A stretch of 64,000 nucleotides of DNA from Streptomyces gossypii (GTDB lineage Bacteria > Actinomycetota > Actinomycetes > Streptomycetales > Streptomycetaceae): contig NZ_JAJAGO010000010.1 of NCBI RefSeq assembly GCF_025165795.1, positions 264,714 to 328,713 of the forward strand. Direction: 5' to 3'. The notes under the pieces are model-generated. The model ran no database searches, was not told the DNA's origin, and saw only the letters and a list, made by a program, of their open reading frames with translations. Numbering within the stretch: the stretch's first letter is position 1; each line of letters opens with the position of its first letter. Shown here piece by piece: positions 8,420 to 17,293 of the stretch. The position numbers and the translations under genes were made by a program.

Positions 8420-10753
8420 ATGCAGGAACCCCGCGGTGCCGACGCTGCATTCTCCCCGGGGACGCCGCAGTCGTCAGCGGCTTCCCCCCGGGCCGGGACG
8501 GTGAACGGAGCCGTTTCCCGGTCCGCACCGCAGCGGCAGCAAGGTACCGGACGGCCACCCGACGCCGTTCGGGCGGACGACAGGGCGGTACCCGGCGCGA
8601 GCCGGGCGCCGTGGCTGCAGCGGCTGGTGTCGGTGCGGGTGCCCGGCCTGCCCGTGGTGATCGCCGCAGTGGCCGCGCTCGTCCTCGCCGCCGCTGTGTA
8701 CCGCGTACTCGGCGAGCAGCGCGCGCTCTTCCCCGACGGCACCGAGGGCTGGTCGTTCGCCCTGCTGACCGGCATCGTCGTCGGTCATCTGGTCGCACTG
8801 GGCCCGGATCGCTGGTGGAGCGGCACCGGCTCGGGAGCCGCCCTCACCCTGGCCATCCTGCTGCTCTACGGCTGGATGCCCGCCGTCCTCGTCTCCCTCG
8901 CCGTCGTCTTACTCGTCGGTGCCGCACGACGGCATCGTTGGCGGCAGGCACTGCTGCACTGCGCGATCGACATCGCGGGCATCGGCGGTTCGACCCTCAC
9001 CCTCCTCGGCTTCGGCACCCGTGCCTCGGTCGAGACCCCCTGGGATCCGGCTTCCTGGGATGCGTCCGCGCTGCCCGAGATCGTCGTGGCCGCGTGCACA
9101 TACCTGCTGCTCACCCGGGCGCTGCTCTGGTACGCCTACCCGGGGCGCAGCGTCCCGCTGACCACCGTCGCCCGCACCGCGCTGGTGCGGCAGGCACTGG
9201 TCGCCGTCGCACTGCTGGGCATCTCCCCGCTGATCGTGGTGGTCGCGGTCGACACGCCGCTGCTGCTGCCGCTGTTCGCGGTGCCGCTGATCGCGCTCGA
9301 CTCCACGCTGTGGATGGCCCGCGCCCGCGCGGAGGAGCAGCTGCGCGACCCGCTCACCGGTCTGCCCAACCGGCTGTGGCTGATGGAGCGCGCCTGGGCG
9401 GCGCTGGAGGAGGCGGACCGGGCGGGGGAGAGGTCGGCGCTCATCCTGATCGACCTGGACCGTTTCCGTTCGGTCAACGACACGCTCGGCCATCTCGCGG
9501 GCGACCGGCTGCTGTTGCAGATAGCGGACAGGCTCCGGGAGGTGCTGCCCCGCGGCGCCGAGGCGGCACGGCTCGGCGGCGACGAGTTCGCGGTGCTCCT
9601 GCCGGTCACCGGATCCACGACGAGCGCGCAGCGGGTCGCACGGAGCCTGGTCGCGGCGCTGGGCTCCCCCCTGGATCTGGACGGACTGACGCTGGTGCTG
9701 GAGGCCAGCGCGGGCGTCGCCGTCTTCCCCGACCACGCGGCCGAGGCCGAGGGCCTGCTCCAGCGCGCGGATGTCGCGATGTACGAGGCCAAGCGCGACC
9801 GTACGGGCGTGGAGGTCTACGAGGCGGCGCGGGACAGCAACACCCCCGACCGGCTCGGCCTGCTGGCGGATCTGCGGCGGGCCCTCGACGCGGGCGAGGT
9901 CGAGCTGCACTACCAGCCCAAGGTGGGCTTCGACGGCCGGGTCGCCGGGCTGGAGGCACTGGTGCGCTGGGCACACCCCGAGCGCGGGAAGGTGCCGCCC
10001 GACGAGTTCATCGCCATCGCCGAGACCTCCGGACTGATGCCCCGGCTGACGGAGTACGTGCTGGAGACCGCGCTCGCCCAGGTCGCCCGGTGGCGTGCCA
10101 GCGGGCTCATCGTGCCGGTGGCGGTCAACGTCTCACCGCGTGACGTGCACTCTCCCGGCTTCGCCGGCTCGGTCGCCGCCCGGCTGGCCCGGCACGGCGT
10201 GCCGCCGGGCGCCCTGCAGCTGGAGATCACCGAGCATGTCCTGCTGGAGGACCCTCAGCGGGCCGCGGACACCCTCGCCGGCCTGACCGGGCACGGGGTG
10301 AAGATGTCGCTCGACGACTTCGGTACCGGCTACTCCTCCCTCGTGCACCTGCGGCGGCTGCCGGTGAGTGAGCTGAAGATCGACCGGTCGTTCGTCGCCC
10401 GGCTCGCGGTCGACGCGGAGGACGCGGAGATCGTCCGCTGCACGCTCGACCTCGCGCACTCCCTGGGGCTGCTGGTGGTGGCCGAGGGAGTGGAGGACGA
10501 CGAGACCTGGGAGCGGCTGCGGGATCTGGGCTGTGACGCGGTGCAGGGCTGGCTCGTCGCGGCGGCGATGCCGCCGGCGGAGGCCACCGCCTGGCTCCGC
10601 TCCCGCGAGGGAGGGCGCGCTCCGGTCCAGCCCTCGCCCCCGTCTCCGCCGTCGCTTCCAGCGCCGCCGCCACCCGCCCAGCTGCCTGCTCCGGAACCGG
10701 GGCCGCCGGTCCCGGCCCCGACGGAGGAGGGCGCGGACCAGCCGGTCACCTGA
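8420..10753 (+). CDS. rmdB: Membrane GGDEF-EAL cyclic-di-GMP enzyme (RmdB type)
   Basis: Bifunctional candidate: diguanylate cyclase plus phosphodiesterase, acting on the c-di-GMP pool that controls Streptomyces development through BldD. Its position right after ligA is that of RmdB in S. coelicolor. About 90 linker residues precede ~8 hydrophobic segments (residues ~70-300), then GGDEF (LGGDEF at ~386) and EAL (GLEALVRW at ~511). Both active sites look intact: VNVSPRD, EITEHVL, LDDFGTGYS, LKIDRSFV and VVAEGVE are all kept. The inhibitory RxxD site reads RGAE, so feedback control may be weak. Start: ATG 8420 follows gagaggga by five bases; GTG 8381 and ATG 8288 are alternatives. A TTA codon at 8909-8911 should make translation depend on the bldA tRNA. 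The tail is Pro/Ala-rich. Confidence 0.88.
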   Translation: MQEPRGADAAFSPGTPQSSAASPRAGTVNGAVSRSAPQRQQGTGRPPDAVRADDRAVPGASRAPWLQRLVSVRVPGLPVVIAAVAALVLAAAVYRVLGEQRALFPDGTEGWSFALLTGIVVGHLVALGPDRWWSGTGSGAALTLAILLLYGWMPAVLVSLAVVLLVGAARRHRWRQALLHCAIDIAGIGGSTLTLLGFGTRASVETPWDPASWDASALPEIVVAACTYLLLTRALLWYAYPGRSVPLTTVARTALVRQALVAVALLGISPLIVVVAVDTPLLLPLFAVPLIALDSTLWMARARAEEQLRDPLTGLPNRLWLMERAWAALEEADRAGERSALILIDLDRFRSVNDTLGHLAGDRLLLQIADRLREVLPRGAEAARLGGDEFAVLLPVTGSTTSAQRVARSLVAALGSPLDLDGLTLVLEASAGVAVFPDHAAEAEGLLQRADVAMYEAKRDRTGVEVYEAARDSNTPDRLGLLADLRRALDAGEVELHYQPKVGFDGRVAGLEALVRWAHPERGKVPPDEFIAIAETSGLMPRLTEYVLETALAQVARWRASGLIVPVAVNVSPRDVHSPGFAGSVAARLARHGVPPGALQLEITEHVLLEDPQRAADTLAGLTGHGVKMSLDDFGTGYSSLVHLRRLPVSELKIDRSFVARLAVDAEDAEIVRCTLDLAHSLGLLVVAEGVEDDETWERLRDLGCDAVQGWLVAAAMPPAEATAWLRSREGGRAPVQPSPPSPPSLPAPPPPAQLPAPEPGPPVPAPTEEGADQPVT

Positions 10754-10777
10754 CCGGCACTCGTGCCGGACGCGGCG

Positions 10778-10952
10778 CTAGGGCCTGTCTGACACATCCC
10801 GCCTTGCTGGCGGCGGCTGGCACGCGCATCTGCTGCGTTGTCGCAGCGTCCGAGTAGCCCACTACGAGGACGCTCCTCCGCCTTGCAGCCGCACGCACCA
10901 GCCGCCGCCAGCACCGCCCTCCGGGCGGACGGCGCCATCTGTCAGACCCTAG
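10778..10952. mobile_element. 175-bp palindromic MITE-like element between convergent genes
   Basis: Starts CTAGGGcCTGTCTGACA and ends TGTCAGACcCTAG: terminal inverted repeats bounded by CTAG on both sides. The interior is also a long imperfect palindrome: GCTGGCGGCGGCTGG at left is matched by CCAGCCGCCGCCAGC at right, and the arms meet near 10855-10865. No transposase is encoded, so it would need one in trans; CTAG/TA borders suggest an IS630/Tc1-like source (inference). It fills the gap between rmdB and the kinase. Its last CTA supplies the kinase stop codon on the minus strand. It may also work as a two-way terminator. Confidence 0.75.
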
Positions 10953-13204
10953 GGCGTCCGGGGGCGCGCCGTCAGGGCGGCGGTCTGTTTCCAGGCGCCG
11001 TCCTCGGCCCGGTCGATCCAGACGGCGGGTTCGCGTACGGTGCGCTGCTCTCCGAAGCGGACCCGGCCCACCGGGCCCTCGGTGTCCACCGAGCCCAGCT
11101 CGGCCGCCAGCGCCTCCCGCGCCTGTGTCGCGCTGTGCCCTTCGGGAAGGGCACTGAGCGCGTCGATCAGGGCGCGTGTCGCCTGGTACGTCTCGACGGC
11201 GAACGGTGCGGCTGCCAGTTCCGCGCCGAGAGCCGACCGGACACCGATCGGGCGCATCTTCTGCGGGTCCCGCTCCGGGGAGTAGAAGCTGCGGGCCAGC
11301 AGCCAGCCCTCGACGGATGACGGGGCGGGGCTGTCGGAGCCCGGCTCGTCTGTGCATTCCACGTCCGTGGCGGCGAGCATCCGCAGTCCCTCGAAACCGC
11401 TCTCGTCCACGGCTGTTGTCCACGCGGACCGCCTGTCGTCGTCCAGATAGACGGCGTCCGCATCCGCCTCCGTGAGGACGGATCGCAGCTTCTTCTCATC
11501 CAGCCGCTCGGCACTCTTCAGGTCGTCGTCCTGGACCACCCGCACCCCCTGCTGCCGCAGGGCCGCCACCAGCGCTTCCACCCGGACGCCGGTCGCGTCC
11601 TGCACGTACACGGTGTCGACACCGTCGGCGGCAGCGAGGTACTCACCGATGCGGGCGCCCGTCTGCTGCTGGGTGGCCGACGCCATGAAGGTCTTGCCGT
11701 CCCACTTGCCGGGCGCCTGATAGCCCTGGCATCCGTGGACCAGCACAGGATCCCCGGGGCCGTTCGAGGACAGGAGCGAGCCGGACTGCGGATTGACGAC
11801 AGCGACCAGATCCTCGTGACGGTCCAGCCAGCCGTCCTCGAGCCGCCGGCGCTCCTTGGCGTCGGCGGCGTGCTTCAAGGGGACGGTCCTGAGGGTGAAG
11901 GGCAGGTCCTCGCCCGCGTCCTCGACAGCCGCGCGTACGGCGTCCGCACCCGTGCCGTCCACCTCGAACCCCTCCTGGACACCGATCACGTACTGCGGGC
12001 CGTCCTCCCCGGGCCAGCCGGTGGCGGCGACCACACCGACCGCCGCCAGCAGTCCGACGGCCGTGAGCACGGCTGTGGTACGGCCGCCGATCCGGCGGGC
12101 CGGGCGTACCGGAGCACGGTCGAGCGGACGGCTGGGCACCGGCGCGGACGGTCGGGAGCCGGTACGGGGCGGGACGGCGATGCGTCGCGGAGTAGGGGCG
12201 TGTGCGTGTGCGGGGTCCCGAACCGGTGGGGCCGCCGACTCCGGCGGGGCCTCCTCCGGTTCCGTCTCCTCCGGTTCCGTCTCCTCCGGGCCTGCCTCGT
12301 CCTCCGGCTGCGCCTGCGCTGCGTCCCGCGCGAGGGCCGCGAGGATTTCCGCCACCCCTGCCGCGTCCTGCGGCCGGTCCGCCGGGTCCTTGGCCAGCAG
12401 GCCCATGACGACGCGGTTGACCTCGGCGGGCACCTCCGGCCGGATACGGCTCGGGGGGACCGGCATGTCGTGCACGTGGTTGTACATGATTCCGGCGGCG
12501 CTGCCGCTGAAGGGAGGGCGTCCCGCCAGCAGTTCGTACAGCACGCAGCCGACTGCGTAGAGGTCGGTCCTGGCGTCGCCCGCCTGGTCGCGGAAGCGCT
12601 CGGGCGCCATGTAGAGCACGCTGCCGAAGGGCATCTCTCCGGTGAGAGTCAGCCTCAGCGCGCCGGTGCCGGTCTCGGCGATGCGGGCGATGCCGAAGTC
12701 CAGCACCTTCAGTGCGCCGTCGTCGCTCACCATCGCGTTCGCCGGTTTGATGTCGCGGTGCACGATGCCCTGGGCGTGCGCCGCCGTCAGCGCCTGGCAG
12801 ATCTGCGCCGCCCGTTCCAGCGCGAGCCCGACGGGCTGCGGTCCCTCGGCGGTGATGATCTGCTGGAGCGTGCGCCCCCGTACCAGTGTCATCACCAGGA
12901 ACGGAACCTCCGCACCATCGGGGACGCGGGCGGTGCCGTGATCGTGCAGGGCGACGATGCAGGGACTGTCCAGCGCCGCTACGACCCTTGCCTCCTGGCG
13001 GAACCGGGCCAGCAGGCCCGCGTACTCCTCGCCGTCCGGCTCCTGCCGCGGCGTGAACACCTTCACGGCGACCTCGCGCCCGAGCGTCCGGTCCCGTGCC
13101 CGCCAGACCTCGCCCATGCCGCCCGCGCCGAGGCGTGCCTCAAGGCGGTACCGCCCAGCCAGTTCCAGTCCGGTCAGCCTGCCCTCGGACCCTCCGTACG
13201 CCAT
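10949..13204 (-). CDS. Ser/Thr protein kinase with extracellular periplasmic-binding-protein-like domain
   Basis: 751-aa Hanks-type receptor kinase. Residues ~20-275 form the kinase: glycine loop GAGGMGEVW (26-34), catalytic Lys48 (VAVKVF), HRDIKPAN (149-156), DFG 169-171 and the APE-like APER (200-203). A Glu/Pro-rich linker follows, then one membrane span (TAVLTAVGLLAAVGVVAATG). The ~340-residue outer domain (YVIGVQEGFEVDG ... VHGCQGYQAPGKW ... VYVQDATGVRVEAL) resembles branched-chain amino acid/receptor family ligand-binding folds rather than the usual PASTA repeats. It therefore probably senses a small solute. ATG 13204 follows GGGGAGC. The stop codon falls on the border of the adjacent palindromic element, so the original C-terminus may have been different. 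Confidence 0.9.
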   Translation of the reverse strand: MAYGGSEGRLTGLELAGRYRLEARLGAGGMGEVWRARDRTLGREVAVKVFTPRQEPDGEEYAGLLARFRQEARVVAALDSPCIVALHDHGTARVPDGAEVPFLVMTLVRGRTLQQIITAEGPQPVGLALERAAQICQALTAAHAQGIVHRDIKPANAMVSDDGALKVLDFGIARIAETGTGALRLTLTGEMPFGSVLYMAPERFRDQAGDARTDLYAVGCVLYELLAGRPPFSGSAAGIMYNHVHDMPVPPSRIRPEVPAEVNRVVMGLLAKDPADRPQDAAGVAEILAALARDAAQAQPEDEAGPEETEPEETEPEEAPPESAAPPVRDPAHAHAPTPRRIAVPPRTGSRPSAPVPSRPLDRAPVRPARRIGGRTTAVLTAVGLLAAVGVVAATGWPGEDGPQYVIGVQEGFEVDGTGADAVRAAVEDAGEDLPFTLRTVPLKHAADAKERRRLEDGWLDRHEDLVAVVNPQSGSLLSSNGPGDPVLVHGCQGYQAPGKWDGKTFMASATQQQTGARIGEYLAAADGVDTVYVQDATGVRVEALVAALRQQGVRVVQDDDLKSAERLDEKKLRSVLTEADADAVYLDDDRRSAWTTAVDESGFEGLRMLAATDVECTDEPGSDSPAPSSVEGWLLARSFYSPERDPQKMRPIGVRSALGAELAAAPFAVETYQATRALIDALSALPEGHSATQAREALAAELGSVDTEGPVGRVRFGEQRTVREPAVWIDRAEDGAWKQTAALTARPRTP

Positions 13205-13354
13205 GAGCTCCCCGTTCCCCCGTCGGAAAGATCATCGTAGCCACGCGCAGGAAGAGCGGGCAGGGGCACGACTCTGCGGGCGATTTCCGCCCGCGTTCCA
13301 CGGCAGTTCCCACTCCGCGGCCAAACCGCTTCGCCGACCGGGAGCCGGGCGCCA

Positions 13355-13360
13355 TAGGAT
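13355..13360 (+). promoter_or_regulatory. Candidate -10 TAGGAT for the gat operon
   Basis: TAGGAT lies 58 bp before gatC in the 213-bp gap shared with the divergent kinase. No convincing -35 box is seen. Confidence 0.3.
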
Positions 13361-13417
13361 TGGGCGGGAAACGAGAAGGACCGAGAAGAACCGCCCGCAC
13401 TCACCCCTGAGGATCGC

Positions 13418-13714
13418 ATGCCTGGCATCACGCGCGAGGAGGTCGCCCACCTCGCACGGCTGGCGCGTCTGGAGCTGAAAGACGAAGAGCTCGATCACTT
13501 CGCCGGTCAGCTCGACGACATCATCGGCGCGGTCGCCGCCGTTTCCGATGTCGCCGACGAGGACGTACCACCGACCTCCCATCCGCTGCCGCTGACCAAC
13601 GTCATGCGCCCGGACGAGGTCCGACCGAGCTTGACCCCCCAGCAGGCGCTCTCCGGCGCCCCGGCCCAGGAACAGCAGCGTTTCAAGGTGCCGCAGATCC
13701 TGGGGGAGGAGTGA
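13418..13714 (+). CDS. gatC: Asp-tRNA(Asn)/Glu-tRNA(Gln) amidotransferase subunit C
   Basis: 98 aa, normal length. This small subunit holds GatA and GatB together in the enzyme that converts misacylated Glu-tRNA(Gln) and Asp-tRNA(Asn). Typical start ITREEVAHLARLARLELKDEE and the MRPDE segment (NVMRPDEVRPSLTPQQAL). ATG 13418 follows GAGGA. First gene of the gat operon. Confidence 0.95.
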   Translation: MPGITREEVAHLARLARLELKDEELDHFAGQLDDIIGAVAAVSDVADEDVPPTSHPLPLTNVMRPDEVRPSLTPQQALSGAPAQEQQRFKVPQILGEE

Positions 13715-13719
13715 CCACC

Positions 13720-15231
13720 ATGAGTGACCTGACTGACGTGACGAGCCTGACCAGCATGTCCGCCGCCCGGATCGCCGCCGGGATCGCCGCCGGGGAGATG
13801 ACCGCGGTCGAGGTGACCGAGGCGCATCTGGCCCGTATCGCCGCCGTCGACGAGAAGGTGCACGCCTTCCTGCACGTCGACCGCGAGGGCGCGCTCGCCC
13901 AGGCCCGCGCGGTGGACGAGAAGCGGGCGCGCGGCGAGGAGCTCGGCCCGCTGGCCGGAGTGCCGCTCGCCCTGAAGGACATCTTCACCACCGAGGGCAT
14001 CCCGACCACGGTCGGTTCGAAGATCCTCGAGAACTGGATCCCGCCGTACGACGCGACCGTGACCAAGCGGCTCAAGGACGCGGACGTCGTCATCCTCGGC
14101 AAGACCAACATGGACGAGTTCGCGATGGGATCCTCCACCGAGAACAGCGCCTTCGGTCCGACCGGCAACCCGTGGGACCTGACCCGGATCCCGGGCGGCT
14201 CAGGCGGCGGCTCGTCCGCCTCGCTGGCCGCCTTCGAGGCGCCGCTCGCCCTCGGCACCGACACCGGCGGTTCCATCCGACAGCCCGCCGCCATGACCGC
14301 GACCGTGGGCGTCAAGCCGACGTACGGCGGCGTGTCCCGGTACGGCATGGTCGCCTTCTCCTCCTCCCTCGACCAGGGCGGACCGTGCGCCCGTACGGTG
14401 CTGGACGCCGCCCTGCTGCACGCGGTCATCGCGGGGCACGACCCGCTGGACTCCACCTCCATCGACCAGCCCGTCCCCGATGTTGTCGCCGCCGCCCGCC
14501 AGGGCGACGTGACGGGCCTGCGGGTCGGTGTCGTCAAGGAGTTCCGCGGCGAGGGCTACCAGGCCGGGGTCATGCAGCGCTTCGACGAGTCCGTCGAACT
14601 GCTGCGGGAGCTGGGCGCCGAGGTCGTCGAGGTCTCCTGCCCGTCCTTCACCAAGGCGCTGGCCGCGTACTACCTGATCGCCCCGAGCGAGTGCTCCTCG
14701 AACCTCGCCCGGTTCGACGCCATGCGCTACGGGCTGCGGGTCGGCGACGACGGCAGCCGCGGTGCGGAGGAGGTCACCGCCCTCACCAGGGAGGCGGGCT
14801 TCGGTGACGAGGTGAAGCGGCGTGTGATGCTCGGCACCTACGCGCTCAGCTCCGGCTACTACGACGCGTACTACGGATCGGCCCAGAAGGTCCGTACGCT
14901 CATCACGCGCGACTTCGGCAAGGCGTTCGAGAGCGTGGACGTGCTGATCTCGCCGACCACGCCGACCACCGCCTTCCCGATCGGGGAGCGGGCCGACGAC
15001 CCGATGGCGATGTACCTCGCCGACCTGTGCACCATCCCGTCCAACCTGGCGGGCAACGCCGCCATGTCGCTTCCCTGCGGCCTGGCGCCGGAGGACGGCC
15101 TGCCGGTGGGGCTCCAGATCATCGCCCCCGCCATGGCCGATGACCGGCTCTACCGTGTCGGTGCGGCGATCGAGGCCGCTCTCCAGGCACGTTGGGGCCA
15201 TCCCCTGCTTGAGGAGGCACCGTCACTGTGA
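13720..15231 (+). CDS. gatA: Asp-tRNA(Asn)/Glu-tRNA(Gln) amidotransferase subunit A
   Basis: Glutaminase/amidase subunit that releases ammonia from glutamine for GatB. Full-length (503 aa). The amidase triad is visible: Lys in LALKDIF, and the two serines in the signature GGSGGGSSASLAAF ... TDTGGSIRQPAA. I use ATG 13720 because GGAGGA ends nine bases before it; a GTG at 13711 overlapping the gatC stop has no room for a ribosome site. Translationally coupled to gatC and to the small gene that follows (4-bp GTGA overlap). Confidence 0.97.
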   Translation: MSDLTDVTSLTSMSAARIAAGIAAGEMTAVEVTEAHLARIAAVDEKVHAFLHVDREGALAQARAVDEKRARGEELGPLAGVPLALKDIFTTEGIPTTVGSKILENWIPPYDATVTKRLKDADVVILGKTNMDEFAMGSSTENSAFGPTGNPWDLTRIPGGSGGGSSASLAAFEAPLALGTDTGGSIRQPAAMTATVGVKPTYGGVSRYGMVAFSSSLDQGGPCARTVLDAALLHAVIAGHDPLDSTSIDQPVPDVVAAARQGDVTGLRVGVVKEFRGEGYQAGVMQRFDESVELLRELGAEVVEVSCPSFTKALAAYYLIAPSECSSNLARFDAMRYGLRVGDDGSRGAEEVTALTREAGFGDEVKRRVMLGTYALSSGYYDAYYGSAQKVRTLITRDFGKAFESVDVLISPTTPTTAFPIGERADDPMAMYLADLCTIPSNLAGNAAMSLPCGLAPEDGLPVGLQIIAPAMADDRLYRVGAAIEAALQARWGHPLLEEAPSL

Positions 15232-15473
15232 GTGGAACGCTGCAGAAGGCCAAGGGTTTCAAGAAGTCAAAGACCGGGATGTACATGTCCATCGCGACCT
15301 CACTGTTCGGTGTGGTCGGCACCGTCAAGCGGGCACAGCGTGCCCGCGAGGAGGGCGACAAGCTCCAGCTGCTGGACGTGGCGGTCTCGGCCGCCGGGAT
15401 CGTCACGGGCGTTGCCCTGCTCGTACGAGAGATCCGGCGCCTGGACACGGACGATGTCCTCGCGGACGACTGA
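15228..15473 (+). CDS. Small membrane protein encoded between gatA and gatB
   Basis: 81 aa, basic N-terminus (KAKGFKKSKTG), one or two hydrophobic segments (MYMSIATSLFGVVGTV; LLDVAVSAAGIVTGVALLV) and an acidic tail. Start GTG 15228 overlaps the gatA stop by four bases, after GAGGAG. It ends 15 bp before gatB, so it is cotranscribed and probably coupled. I recall a small gene at this place in other Streptomyces; no function is known to me and none can be read from the sequence. Third-position GC is normal, so it is a real gene. Confidence 0.8.
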   Translation: MSGTLQKAKGFKKSKTGMYMSIATSLFGVVGTVKRAQRAREEGDKLQLLDVAVSAAGIVTGVALLVREIRRLDTDDVLADD

Positions 15474-15488
15474 GAGGCAAGAAATTCC

Positions 15489-16997
15489 GTGACCGTCACT
15501 GAACTGGCGTCGTACGAGGACGCGCTCGACGCCTACGACCCCGTCATGGGCCTCGAGGTCCACGTGGAGCTCGGCACCAGGACCAAGATGTTCTGCGGCT
15601 GCGCGACCGGCCTCGGTGCCGACGCGAACAGCCAGACCTGCCCCACCTGCCTCGGCATGCCCGGCTCGCTGCCCGTCGTCAACGCGACCGGCGTCGAGTC
15701 GGCGATCCGGATCGGCCTCGCGCTCAACTGCGACATCGCCGAATGGTGCCGCTTCGCCCGGAAGAACTACTTCTATCCGGACATGCCGAAGAACTTCCAG
15801 ACCTCCCAGTATGACGAACCGATCGCCTTCGAGGGCTATCTCGACGTCCAGCTGGAGGACGGGGAGGTCTTCCGGGTCGGCATCGAGCGGGCCCACATGG
15901 AGGAGGACACCGGCAAGTCCACCCACATCGGCGGCGCGACCGGCCGTATCCACGGCGCCTCGCACTCACTGCTGGACTACAACCGCGCCGGGATCCCGCT
16001 GATCGAGATCGTCACCAAGCCGATCGAGGGCGCGGGGGCGCGCGCGCCTGAGGTGGCCAAGGCGTACGTCGCCGAACTGCGCGAACTCATCCGTGCACTC
16101 GGCGTCTCCGACGCCCGTATGGAGATGGGTCAGCTGCGCTGCGATGTGAACCTGTCGCTGCGCCCGCACGGCAGGGCCGCCTTCGGCACCCGGTCGGAGA
16201 CGAAGAACGTCAACTCGCTGCGCTCGGTCGAGCGTGCTGCGCGCTTCGAGATCCAGCGGCACGCCGCCGTCCTCGACAGCGGCGGCACGATCCTCCAGGA
16301 GACCCGCCACTTCCACGAGGAGGACGGCTCCACCACCTCGGGGCGGATCAAGGAGGAGGCGGAGGACTACCGCTACTTCCCCGAGCCCGATCTGGTGCCC
16401 GTCGCCCCCTCGCGCGAGTGGGTGGAGGAGCTCCGTGCCGAACTGCCCGAACTGCCGCGCCTGCGCCGCAACCGGCTGCGCGAGGAGTGGGGCATCTCCC
16501 AGCACGAGATGCAGTCCGCGCTCAACGCGGGCGCGGTCGGCCTGATCGTCGCCACGATCGACGCGGGCGCCCCGGCCGATCAGGCGCGCAAGTGGTGGCT
16601 GGGCGAGCTGGCGCGACGCGCCAACGAGGAAGGCCTCGAACTCGCCGACCTGCCCATCACCGCGGAGCAGGTCGCCCGGCTGTCCGAGCTGGTCGCCGAG
16701 GGCTCCCTCAACGACAAGCTGGCCCGCCAGACGATCGAGGGCATACTCGCCGGTGAGGGCACCCCGGACGAGGTCGTCGAGAAGCGCGGCCTGAAGGTCG
16801 TCTCGGACGAGGGCGCGCTCGGCACGGCCGTCGACGAGGCGATCGCGGGCAACGCCGCAATCGCCGACAAGATCCGCGGCGGCAAGACCGCGGCGGCGGG
16901 CGCCCTGGTCGGCGCGGTCATGAAGGCCACCCGTGGACAGGCGGACGCGGGGCGGGTGCGGGAACTCATTCTCGAGCGGCTTGCCCCGAGCGAATAG
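15489..16997 (+). CDS. gatB: Asp-tRNA(Asn)/Glu-tRNA(Gln) amidotransferase subunit B
   Basis: 502 aa. Kinase/transamidase subunit that activates the tRNA-bound Glu/Asp and accepts ammonia from GatA. Diagnostic GatB features: GLEVHVELGTRTKMFCGC with the zinc cysteines continued in TCPTCLGMPGSLPV, LDYNRAGIPLIEIVT, and the C-terminal YqeY-like tail domain that binds tRNA (GGKTAAAGALVGAVMKATRGQAD). GTG 15489 follows GAGAGG. The final codons (ERLAPSE) and stop lie in the first copy of a 38-bp tandem repeat. Confidence 0.97.
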   Translation: MTVTELASYEDALDAYDPVMGLEVHVELGTRTKMFCGCATGLGADANSQTCPTCLGMPGSLPVVNATGVESAIRIGLALNCDIAEWCRFARKNYFYPDMPKNFQTSQYDEPIAFEGYLDVQLEDGEVFRVGIERAHMEEDTGKSTHIGGATGRIHGASHSLLDYNRAGIPLIEIVTKPIEGAGARAPEVAKAYVAELRELIRALGVSDARMEMGQLRCDVNLSLRPHGRAAFGTRSETKNVNSLRSVERAARFEIQRHAAVLDSGGTILQETRHFHEEDGSTTSGRIKEEAEDYRYFPEPDLVPVAPSREWVEELRAELPELPRLRRNRLREEWGISQHEMQSALNAGAVGLIVATIDAGAPADQARKWWLGELARRANEEGLELADLPITAEQVARLSELVAEGSLNDKLARQTIEGILAGEGTPDEVVEKRGLKVVSDEGALGTAVDEAIAGNAAIADKIRGGKTAAAGALVGAVMKATRGQADAGRVRELILERLAPSE

Positions 16998-17071
16998 TCG
17001 GGCACTGCCTCGAGCGGCTTGCCCCGAGCGAATAGTCGGGCACTGCCTCGAGCGGCTTGCCCCGAGCGAAT
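16971..17071. repeat. 38-bp tandem repeat spanning the gatB stop codon, 2.7 copies
   Basis: The unit begins ctcgagcggcttgccccg and recurs at 16971, 17009 and 17047, identical up to the last partial copy. The first copy encodes the last GatB residues and its TAG stop; the others are untranslated. Each unit can form a short hairpin (gccccga/tcgggc). Confidence 0.95.
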
Positions 17072-17090
17072 GATCAACACCTGCCCGGAC

Positions 17091-17127
17091 GGGGCGGCCA
17101 TCCGCGAAACCAGCGGGTGGCCGCCCC
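17091..17127 (+). terminator. Terminator of the gat operon
   Basis: 15-bp GC stem (ggggcggccatccgc/gcgggtggccgcccc, one G-T pair) with a seven-base loop, followed by ttcacctt. Confidence 0.75.
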
Positions 17128-17293
17128 TTCACCTTGTGTGCTCCATCTGAGCTGCGGCGTGTGAGTAAGCGCACGATAAGTCCGAATGATCTAAAGAAGG
17201 TGCCAGAGTCGACGCATCGCCACATCCATGCGCATGTGCTCTTTGAGGGCCACGATTCCCTGAAAGATCCACAGACCGAACAGGGAACCGCAT

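Noticed and set aside
17228..17237. 10-bp palindrome catgcgcatg before the MMPL gene as an operator
   Set aside because: Short, self-complementary by chance at this composition, and no regulator gene adjacent.
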